NCBI GenBank assembly: GCA_963677915.2
Contig: CAXXGE010000010.1
Coordinates: 1-28,726 of the forward strand
Direction of reading: 5' to 3'
DNA length: 28,726 bases
Source: G963677915 sp963677915
GTDB lineage: Bacteria; Bacillota; Clostridia; Lachnospirales; Vallitaleaceae
In this document: in pieces, positions 16,097-21,806 of the stretch
Numbering within the stretch: position 1 is the stretch's first letter
How the letters are laid out: each line of letters begins with the position of its first letter
Made by a program: the position numbers and the translations under genes
Notes under the pieces: model-generated
The model's database searches: none
What the model saw: only the letters and a program-made list of their open reading frames with translations
Told to the model about the DNA's origin: nothing

Positions 16097-17629
16097 GTGG
16101 AGACAAATGACACTCAATATCAAAAGATCATTCGAACATATCATGAAACCAACTCTGTTCAAGAGACAGCAAAGAAGTTAGGCACATATCCGATCAAAGT
16201 GCGTCGAGTCCTTATTACTGAAGGGTTATGGTCCAGTAAGACAAGCATTCAGATTGGTTCTCTATATGCACGTGGTTTGTCTACTGCTGAGATTGCAAAA
16301 CAACTTCATATATCTGAAAAGAATGTGCAGTCCTATCTACCTTACAGACGAGGACAGTACGGAGGAGACAGTCGCAGTAGTGACGCAGTTCGGAGTGAGG
16401 AATACCGGGAACGAATGCTTGTTGCTGAAAGTGCACAGATGAAAGGGAAAAACAGTATGCAAAAATTAGATGTAATAAAAGAACGCAACAGACAACTGGC
16501 GGGCGAACGGCCAACGCCTTATGCTATAAGACTTCATCTGGAGTTGGATATGGAATGGTTAGGAGAAGAGGAAACGGTAATCCTTGTCAAATACGGGAAA
16601 ATGGTAAACGGTATATCAAGAGATATCATTGTTCCGGGAGACATTACACTTCATGCACTTCATTATGTGATAAATAAAGCCTTCGGATGGCAGAACAGTC
16701 ATTTGCACAGTTTCCATGCGTACGAGGCAGACTATGACAGGATGATGAAAACAGGTAAACTAACAGAATGGGCAAAACTTGCGGGCATGTATTTCCGTTT
16801 TCCGAGTGAAGACTTTAAAGATCTCTATTGGGACGATGATTACAAAGCCGGTATCAGTGTGAAGAACTGGCTCGGAAAAAAATATACAGGTCCATACTAT
16901 TATGGTGGAACGAGAGAGTATTTCTACAGGTGCCAGCAGGATGTAAACGAATTATATGAGATGTGCCCAACTCTGGAAGTGAGAAAATCATTTGCAGAAT
17001 GGCATAAAGAGTGTCAAGAGCTGGCCGAGATAACAGGAGATAAGGATGCAAAAGCAGATATGATAAAACGCATTGCACCAATTACAGAGGTAACAGTGAA
17101 AGAACTTGAAGTCAGTATACATTTTGGCGGCGGATTCGATGAACTGATAGAGAGGCTTCCGCTTTATGATATTTTGCTGATGCCGGGCGTGAAGCAGAAT
17201 TTTGATGCGTGGGACTTTTCAAACAGAAGGGTGCTTAAGCATGCTGAAAAGGAAGACGGGTGTCTTGCTCCGGTGACAACACCGATCCTGAATGCTCTCC
17301 ATTACTGGTACGATTATGGCGATAACTGGAATGTTAAGATAACAGCAACAGCATGCTATGATACGAAGGAAACCTATGAAGCGGCAGGAAATCCTTTAGA
17401 GGGCATTGGGGAACATAGACCGATATGCGTAGAAGCGGATGCGTTGCCGGTGTGTGATGATGTGGGCGGCGTCCATGACTATTGCAACATGCTGGAAATC
17501 CTTCATGGAGATGATCTGGAGGAGAAGGAATCTATGAGAGAATGGGCCAGATCGATGGGCTGGACGGGTAGGAGGACGAATCCCAAGAATATTTTATCTT
17601 CTAAAAGCAAGAAGACTCCCACCTCTTAA
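16097..17629 (+). CDS. HTH protein with plasmid pRiA4b ORF-3-like domain
   Basis: A 510-residue protein with two parts. Residues about 5-80 carry two helix-turn-helix-like stretches: SVQETAKKLGTYPIKVRRVL, and GLSTAEIAKQLHISEKNVQSYL, the latter a good LuxR/recombinase-type HTH. From about residue 135 (YAIRLHLELDMEW) it matches the PRiA4_ORF3 (IS1096 passenger TnpR-like) family. Typical segments are DITLHALHYVINKAFGWQNSHLHSFHAYE and, near the end, LNALHYWYDYGDNWNVKI and HDYCNMLEILHGDD. The biochemical role of this family is unknown, but it is frequent on plasmids and in mobile islands. GTG 16097 is preferred to TTG 16088 because AAAGGAAA (16080-16087) would abut the TTG. The C-terminus (SSKSKKTPTS) runs into the tnpB left-end hairpin and may have been rewritten by that insertion. 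Confidence 0.8.
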   Translation: METNDTQYQKIIRTYHETNSVQETAKKLGTYPIKVRRVLITEGLWSSKTSIQIGSLYARGLSTAEIAKQLHISEKNVQSYLPYRRGQYGGDSRSSDAVRSEEYRERMLVAESAQMKGKNSMQKLDVIKERNRQLAGERPTPYAIRLHLELDMEWLGEEETVILVKYGKMVNGISRDIIVPGDITLHALHYVINKAFGWQNSHLHSFHAYEADYDRMMKTGKLTEWAKLAGMYFRFPSEDFKDLYWDDDYKAGISVKNWLGKKYTGPYYYGGTREYFYRCQQDVNELYEMCPTLEVRKSFAEWHKECQELAEITGDKDAKADMIKRIAPITEVTVKELEVSIHFGGGFDELIERLPLYDILLMPGVKQNFDAWDFSNRRVLKHAEKEDGCLAPVTTPILNALHYWYDYGDNWNVKITATACYDTKETYEAAGNPLEGIGEHRPICVEADALPVCDDVGGVHDYCNMLEILHGDDLEEKESMREWARSMGWTGRRTNPKNILSSKSKKTPTS

Positions 17630-17666
17630 CCTTCCTTGCTCACTCAGTGAGAGTGCAGGCGGGGGA
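17617..17666 (+). repeat. Left-end-type hairpin of the first tnpB element
   Basis: TCCCACC (17617-17623) pairs imperfectly with GGCGGGGGA (17658-17666). Inside is a tight CTCACT-C-AGTGAG hairpin (17639-17651). It sits about 65 bases before the tnpB promoter, as a subterminal hairpin of an IS200/IS605-family element would. A similar structure precedes the second tnpB at 21133-21163. It also overlaps the end of the upstream gene. Confidence 0.5.
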
Positions 17667-17706
17667 TGAATTGCTTGTGTTTTTCATATTGTCTTGGCTA
17701 AAAGCC

Positions 17707-17735
17707 TTTCAACTTCCGTCGTCAAATGGTATAAT
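17707..17735 (+). promoter_or_regulatory. Promoter of the first tnpB remnant
   Basis: TTTCAA (17707-17712), 17 bases, TATAAT (17730-17735). A LexA-box-like palindrome follows 10 bases later. Confidence 0.5.
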
Positions 17736-17745
17736 ACTGTTATGC

Positions 17746-17757
17746 GAACGTTTGTTC
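17746..17757. promoter_or_regulatory. LexA/SOS-box-like palindrome GAACGTTTGTTC at tnpB promoter 1
   Basis: GAAC-N4-GTTC, preceded by C (CGAAC), the core of the Gram-positive LexA (DinR) operator. It covers the expected transcription start region just downstream of the -10 box, so a bound repressor would block transcription. A second, better copy occupies the same relative place in the other tnpB element (21224-21235). Confidence 0.5.
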
Positions 17758-17782
17758 TATATCATTGAAGGGAGGAAATGAA

Positions 17783-18151
17783 ATGGCTGACTGTCCCTTG
17801 ACTCGATACCGGACAATGAGCATCCGCATCAAGAATGGCCATCGTCTATACAGCTACCTGAATGAACTGACAATGAAATCAACCAACCTATACAATGCAG
17901 CCAACTTCTACGTCAGACAGGTCTTCTCAGGCCTGCCCAAGGAAGCATCCCAGCGTCACCCCTATGAGCAGGCGGTGATCGATACCGTAAGCAACTGTCT
18001 TGCAGGGCATCCGTCCCTACGCGTACCGGCAAGTGAACACCCCTATCTGAGCTACAGGATGCTTGACCATGTCTTCAAAAGGATCCGTCATGAAGCCTAC
18101 TATGACCTGCCGTCCCAGGCTAACCAGCAGGTGCTTATTGAAGTGGATTGA
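17783..18151 (+). pseudogene. TnpB (IS200/IS605 OrfB) N-terminal fragment
   Basis: The first ~120 residues of a TnpB-type RNA-guided nuclease of the IS1341 group: MSIRIKNGHRLYSYLNELTMKSTNLYNAANFYVRQVFSG, then a long insert, YLSYRMLDHVFKR and YYDLPSQANQQVL. This is only the wedge/REC-like N-terminus. The RuvC domain, zinc ribbon and right end are absent. The start ATG 17783 has GGGAGG 7 bases upstream. Sequence homology ends near 18142, where the reading runs into the tail of an unrelated gene in another frame. The fragment cannot be active. It shows that an element inserted here and was then cut down together with its target gene. Confidence 0.8.
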
Positions 18152-18482
18152 AGCTTATGGCACCGGAATATTGAAAATCAAAGAGGCATATGCGAAATAT
18201 GATATAAAACCGATTTTTGAAATAACAAAAAATGCCTTCAAGGTGACCCTTCCAGCTATTAAAATTAAAAGCCAATCAAAGCAACAGAAAATCCATTTCA
18301 ATGACAGTGAAATGAAAATTGTTCACTTGCTGAGTGAAAAGAATGAAATCAAGAGAAAAGATGTAGAAAGTGCAGTGGGGGTTTCACAGCCGATGGCAGT
18401 CAAGTTGATAAAAGGATTGCGGGAAAAGAATGTCATCGAAAAAATCGGGAATGGTAAAAACAGTCGATATCGGAAGAAATAA
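18145..18482 (+). pseudogene. C-terminal tail of an AAA_4/RecG-like transcriptional regulator
   Basis: In the frame ending at 18482 the sequence WIEAYGTGILKIKEAYAKYDIKPIFEITKNAFKVTLP matches the end of the ATP-binding AAA_4 (Schlafen-like, often annotated RecG-related) domain, where E-x-W/Y-G-T-G-I is the hallmark. A linker follows, then a winged-helix tail (EIKRKDVESAVGVSQPMAVKLIKGLREKNVIEKIG). The N-terminal three quarters are missing, and the fragment begins exactly where tnpB homology stops. It is a remnant with no start of its own. Confidence 0.75.
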
Positions 18483-18503
18483 GAATCAAATTCATTCAAA
18501 CAC

Positions 18504-18539
18504 AAACAAAGGCAGCGGTCTCCCGCTGCCTTTGTTTGA
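18504..18539. terminator. 16-bp perfect terminator hairpin (copy A of a repeated hairpin)
   Basis: CAAACAAAGGCAGCGG (18504-18519), loop TCTC, then its exact complement at 18524-18539. The stem itself supplies A-runs and T-runs on either side, so it can end transcription in both directions. The core AAAGGCAGCGG-TCTC-CCGCTGCCTT is repeated at 23146-23170. Confidence 0.85.
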
Positions 18540-18660
18540 CAATCGCATCAAAGAGATTTATAATTAACCCATAAGTTATTTACTTACGAGTTAATATCAT
18601 ATGCGTTAATTGTTTTGGTGTATAAAGCATAAATACATTGTAGCAGAAAGAAGGTAGCCT

Positions 18661-20070
18661 ATGTTTTACGGCAGAACCAGAGAGCTGAACGAACTGAATA
18701 CAAGGTATAGAAGTGACGGATTCGAATTTATAGTCATTTACGGGAGAAGAAGAGTTGGGAAAACCGAATTGATAAAGCAATTTGTCTCAGATAAAAAATG
18801 TGTATTCTTTGCTGGAAAATACGAAAGTTCCAGTGATGCACGCGTGCGAATGAGTCAGGCTGTAATTCAAGAATTCCCCGAATTAAGAAGTGTGCTTACG
18901 GTATTTGAGAGTTGGGAAAAGCTTTTTGGTTACCTGGAAGAACAGTCTGAAAAGGAAAGACTGGTTTTTGTTATTGACGAATACCCTTATCTGGCAGAAA
19001 GCGACAAGTCTTTTTCAACGTTTTTACAGAATAGAATTGATCATTTTATGAAAAACAGCAATATTTTTCTGATTCTTTGCGGCTCATCAATCAGTTTTAT
19101 GGAAGAAAATGTTCTGGGGTACAAAAGCCCTCTTTATGGCAGGAGAACCGGTCAGATTAAGGTGAAACCATTTGATTACTATGACAGTCGCCTTTTTTTT
19201 AGTGCTTATTCCGATGAAGATCTGTTGAAAATATATGGTATTGTTGGAGGGATTCCAATGTACTTGAAGCTGTTTTCCCAGTACCAATCACTTGACGAAG
19301 GTATCACTGGGTTGTTTTTAAGTGAATATGGATACCTTCATAATGAAGCAAGCGGGCTGCTGCAGCAGGAACTTAGGGAGCCGGCTATCTATAATAGCAT
19401 ACTGACAGCCATAGCAACCGGGAGCAGCAAGCTGAATCAAATAGCCACGAAAACAGGAGAGAATCCGGCAAAGTGTTCTAAATATTTGAAGACCTTAACG
19501 ACACTGCACATCGTTGATCAGGAGCTTCCGGTAGGTATCAATGCCAAGAAAGGGAATATATACAAAATTTCAGATAACATGTTTCGTTTTTGGTATCGAT
19601 ACATCCCGAAAAATTTGAATATGTTGGAGCAAGGTCTTCAAGATATCGTATACACTGAAAATGTAAAAAACGATTTAGACAGATTCATGGGATTCAGTTT
19701 TGAAGGTATTTGCAGGGAATATCTGGCAATATGCAATGGCAAGGAAAAGCTTCCTTTTGTTTATAATAAAATTGGAAGATTCTGGGGCAATGATCCAGTC
19801 AGAAAAAAAGAAATCGAAATTGATATTGTAGCCGTGGCAGATGATGATATCTTGGTAGGCGAATGTAAGTGGCGAAATGAAAAAATCGGAATAAAGATTT
19901 TGAATGAACTGGAGTTGAAGGCAAAGGTTATTGTTAAAGACAGAAATTGCAGTTATTTTCTCTTTTCGAAAACTGGTTTTTCAGATGAACTTATTAGATT
20001 GAGTGAAGTCAGAAAGGATGTTACTCTGATTGATCTAAAAGACATGTTTGGAATTGATCCAAAGCGTTGA
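18661..20070 (+). CDS. DUF234-type (archaeal ATPase family) P-loop ATPase
   Basis: A 469-residue AAA+/STAND-related ATPase. FYGRTRELNELN opens the N-terminus, the Walker A variant is GRRRVGKTELIK, Walker B is LVFVIDEYPYL (with Tyr after Asp-Glu), and sensor 1 is IFLILCGSSISFME. A winged-helix middle follows (SSKLNQIATKTGENPAKCSKYLKTL). The C-terminal DUF234 part (from FRFWYRYIPKN) contains EIEIDIVAVADDDILVGECKW, a PD-(D/E)XK-nuclease-like core with the order D...E-x-K. The family is common in Bacteroidetes, Clostridia and archaea and its role is unproven. It is intact and lies between two broken IS200/IS605 elements. AAGGTAG precedes ATG 18661. Confidence 0.88.
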   Translation: MFYGRTRELNELNTRYRSDGFEFIVIYGRRRVGKTELIKQFVSDKKCVFFAGKYESSSDARVRMSQAVIQEFPELRSVLTVFESWEKLFGYLEEQSEKERLVFVIDEYPYLAESDKSFSTFLQNRIDHFMKNSNIFLILCGSSISFMEENVLGYKSPLYGRRTGQIKVKPFDYYDSRLFFSAYSDEDLLKIYGIVGGIPMYLKLFSQYQSLDEGITGLFLSEYGYLHNEASGLLQQELREPAIYNSILTAIATGSSKLNQIATKTGENPAKCSKYLKTLTTLHIVDQELPVGINAKKGNIYKISDNMFRFWYRYIPKNLNMLEQGLQDIVYTENVKNDLDRFMGFSFEGICREYLAICNGKEKLPFVYNKIGRFWGNDPVRKKEIEIDIVAVADDDILVGECKWRNEKIGIKILNELELKAKVIVKDRNCSYFLFSKTGFSDELIRLSEVRKDVTLIDLKDMFGIDPKR

Positions 20071-20095
20071 TGAATTAGCTATTTCATGATAGAAT
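20067..20095 (+). promoter_or_regulatory. Promoter of the Phd-Uma2 fusion gene
   Basis: TTGATG (20067-20072), 17 bases, TAGAAT (20090-20095). The -35 box lies inside the end of the upstream ATPase gene (stop at 20068-20070). A TAGCTA palindrome sits in the spacer. Confidence 0.55.
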
Positions 20096-20146
20096 ATGAT
20101 ATATAGAATAGCTAATACGAAAGGGTGATTCTGGTGAGAATAGCTA
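20075..20146. promoter_or_regulatory. Triple TAGCTA operator candidate, about 33 bp apart
   Basis: The palindrome TAGCTA occurs at 20076-20081, 20109-20114 and 20141-20146, with spacings of 33 and 32 bases, about three helical turns. The first two lie in the inverted repeat TTAGCTATT...AATAGCTAA (20075-20083 / 20107-20115). The last two share the direct repeat AGAATAGCTA. The first is between -35 and -10; the third overlaps the first codons. Phd/YefM proteins bind short palindromes in their own promoters, and this gene encodes a Phd-like N-terminus, so self-repression is a natural reading. Confidence 0.5.
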
Positions 20147-20868
20147 CTACTGTTTTGCAGAACGCTTTTGGCAAATACCTGAAGATGGCAATGGATGGAC
20201 AGGTGATTTACATCGAAAAGAACCAGAAGCCTGTTGCAGTGCTTAAAGGTATCGGTGAAGAGGAACGGTTTTATATCCGGGAAGAAGAAGCCGAGTATGC
20301 TGTACCTGTGCGTCATACGTATGAGGAGTTTTTGGAGATTTCGGGTCAGGAGGATAATATCAGGCAATACGAACTGATAGATGGACAGATCTATATGCTC
20401 GCTTCGCCCATGTTCCCCCATCAGGTGGCGGTGAATGAGATTTTCGTACAGTTTTATATCTGGTTCAAAGGCAAGTCCTGCCGGCCGCTCACAGCTCCCT
20501 TCGATGTGAAGCTGTATGGGGAGGCGGATTGTTTTGATGACAACCCGAATGTGGTGCAGCCGGACATTCTGGTCATATGCGACCAGGACAAGATCAACGA
20601 CAAGGGAACCTATGACGGCAAGCCATCTTTGGTTGTGGAAGTGCTGTCGCCGTCAACGAAATCGAAGGATATCATGGTGAAATCACAGCTCTACATGACA
20701 AGCGGCATTGAAGAGTACTGGGTTGTGGATACAGAAGCCAAGCATCTGGTCATCTATCAGTTTGCAGAACACGAGCTTCAGGATCAGCGAATCGTCCTGA
20801 AAGGACAAAAGGCGGAATCGGCAGTCTTTGAAGGCCTGGTCGTGGATACGGCGGACGTGTTCGTCTGA
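20134..20868 (+). CDS. Phd/YefM-like antitoxin domain fused to a Uma2 (DUF820) nuclease domain
   Basis: A 244-residue fusion. Residues 1-40 (MRIATTVLQNAFGKYLKMAM, then GQVIYIEKNQKPVAVLKG) match the Phd/YefM DNA-binding antitoxin fold, with the NxFGKYL helix and the KPVAVL strand. After a charged linker, residues about 60-235 are a Uma2 (PF05685) restriction-endonuclease-like domain: YELIDGQIYMLASP, VQPDILVICDQ (catalytic Asp), LVVEVLSPSTKSKD (catalytic Glu, SPST motif), then KSQLYMTSGIEEYWVVD. GTG 20134 is chosen because AAAGGG is correctly spaced; GTG 20125 is too close. It may act as a self-regulating nuclease of unknown target. The fold assignments are by eye. Confidence 0.85.
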   Translation: MRIATTVLQNAFGKYLKMAMDGQVIYIEKNQKPVAVLKGIGEEERFYIREEEAEYAVPVRHTYEEFLEISGQEDNIRQYELIDGQIYMLASPMFPHQVAVNEIFVQFYIWFKGKSCRPLTAPFDVKLYGEADCFDDNPNVVQPDILVICDQDKINDKGTYDGKPSLVVEVLSPSTKSKDIMVKSQLYMTSGIEEYWVVDTEAKHLVIYQFAEHELQDQRIVLKGQKAESAVFEGLVVDTADVFV

Positions 20869-20978
20869 ACAACTTTAAAATAAGCAGCCGATGGCAGTAT
20901 CATATTGTTTGAGGCCGCTGGATTGTGAATTTCCTAATGTCAGTCGAAAAACAATATGAATATGAAATAAATTTCGAT

Positions 20979-20984
20979 TATAAT
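20979..20984 (+). promoter_or_regulatory. -10 box before the ATPase stump
   Basis: TATAAT at 20979-20984, 19 bases before the start of the truncated ATPase gene; no good -35 box is seen. The remainder of the 20869-20978 gap shows nothing that I can name. Confidence 0.35.
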
Positions 20985-21003
20985 TAGGAAAAGGAGTGAG
21001 AAT

Positions 21004-21123
21004 ATGATCATAAGAAAGCATTATCTTGATATGCTCATTCAAAGCAAAGACAATGATTTTGTGAAAGTGATTACGGGAGTAAGGCGTTCAGGTAAATCGT
21101 CATTACTTGTTTTATCCAAATAA
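21004..21123 (+). pseudogene. ATPase (AAA_14-like) gene cut off after 39 codons
   Basis: A strong Shine-Dalgarno (AAGGAG, 20990-20995) precedes ATG 21004. The peptide IIRKHYLDMLIQSKDNDFVKVITGVRRSGKSSLL is the typical beginning of AAA_14/DUF4143 ATPases, with Walker A GVRRSGKSS. After LVLSK a stop appears and homology ends, at the point where the tnpB element begins. The rest of the gene is not found beyond the element, so the insertion was accompanied or followed by a deletion. The product, if made, would be a non-functional stump. Confidence 0.75.
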
Positions 21124-21132
21124 AAACGCATT

Positions 21133-21163
21133 CCCCCTCCTCTAATCAAAGAGAAGGTGGGGG
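21133..21163 (+). repeat. Left-end-type hairpin of the second tnpB element
   Basis: CCCCCTCC (21133-21140) pairs with GGTGGGGG (21156-21163) with one T-T mismatch around a 15-base loop. It lies 47 bases before the tnpB -10 box, in the same relative place as the hairpin at 17617-17666. Probably the subterminal hairpin recognised by the Y1 transposase. Confidence 0.5.
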
Positions 21164-21223
21164 TCAAGTTTTTCAGCGCATAGCCATAGCCAACAGCCCA
21201 ATACCTGTGCTATAATAAGAGAA

Positions 21224-21235
21224 GAACATATGTTC
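21224..21235. promoter_or_regulatory. Perfect LexA/SOS-box core GAACATATGTTC at tnpB promoter 2
   Basis: A 12-bp perfect palindrome that fits the Bacillus-type LexA operator (GAAC-N4-GTTC with an AT-rich centre). It starts 7 bases after TATAAT (21211-21216), over the expected transcription start. The parallel site at the first tnpB (17746-17757) makes chance less likely. Confidence 0.6.
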
Positions 21236-21297
21236 CGGTGTGGTGCAATAACACTGGAGAGGAAGGGCTGCCGTTAAATGCATTTTTAAATTCCAGT

Positions 21298-21746
21298 TTG
21301 CAAGAGTAAATTCTAGGGTCATGGAATTTACCTTTGCACAAGTTTCGACCCATTAATTTCCTAGTAGTCAAGGGCGAGCTTGCTCGTTCATCTTGACCCT
21401 TGACTGCTTCAGTGACCAAGAACCTATTTATTGGTTAGCAGTTTAGCTGCTGACCTGGCACCGCCGAGGTTGGGGTTTGGGGCAACGCCCCATCATGAAA
21501 TAGTGTATAATATATGATAGCAGTTGTTATTCACCACATAAAATGAACTGTTTTATAATGATCTAATGTGTGAATTTCACTGTACGGAATTTAGTCTTAC
21601 ACTATGGCATGTGGAAATTAGTCTTGCATACTATTTTTAGATGCTTTATTACTATGCAATTAGAGCCCTAATAACGATGCTTCAAAGAAAGAACAGCTGT
21701 AATTTTGTAAGCTAAATAGCTTCAAACCGGAACTTAACTCTGCATA
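21298..21746. repeat. Subterminal repeat family with core GGAATTTAGTCTTGCATA
   Basis: Forward copies lie at 21322-21339, 21585-21604, 21612-21633 and 21728-21746. A reverse copy is at 21298-21316, and the two ends of the element (21271-21295 reversed, 21768-21792 forward) are further members. Copies differ at a few positions. Copies point inward from the left end and, in a mirror arrangement, from the right end, which is how repeated transposase-binding sites are often laid out. Confidence 0.65.
21366..21496. other. Row of hairpins inside the inverted-repeat element
   Basis: AGTCAAGGG (21366-21374) pairs with CCCTTGACT (21397-21405) and encloses CGAGC-TT-GCTCG (21375-21386). Downstream, GTTAGCAG pairs with CTGCTGAC and TGGGGC with GCCCCA around small loops. 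Such density suggests a structured transcript or a single-strand recognition structure, but no known RNA family is recognised. Confidence 0.4.
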
Positions 21747-21806
21747 TATTCAGGGTTTAGACAAAGCTGGAATTTAGTTTTTCATTTAACGGAGGAAGGG
21801 CTGCAC

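Larger units (their letters stand above)
21271..21792. mobile_element. Non-autonomous inverted-repeat element (MITE-like), ~520 bp
   Basis: The left end begins CCGTTAAATGCATTTTTAAA (21271) and the right end closes with CATTTAACGG (21783-21792). The ends are inverted repeats of about 30 bp with one gap. AGGAAGGGCTG stands directly outside both ends (21260-21270 and 21793-21803), an 11-bp target duplication; 13 bp if the ends are moved in by one. The inside has no gene. It carries subterminal copies of a motif near GGAATTTAGTCTTGCATA and several hairpins. It splits the leader of tnpB and duplicates part of its Shine-Dalgarno region. The mobilising family is unknown. Confidence 0.8.

Noticed and set aside
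18540..18660. Promoter and operator for the DUF234 ATPase
   Set aside because: Several AT-rich hexamers (TTGTTT, TACATT) and GTTAAT repeats exist, but none with a good pair and spacing.
21298..21746. The subterminal repeats as a CRISPR array
   Set aside because: Copies are diverged, occur in both orientations and at irregular spacing; no cas genes are present.
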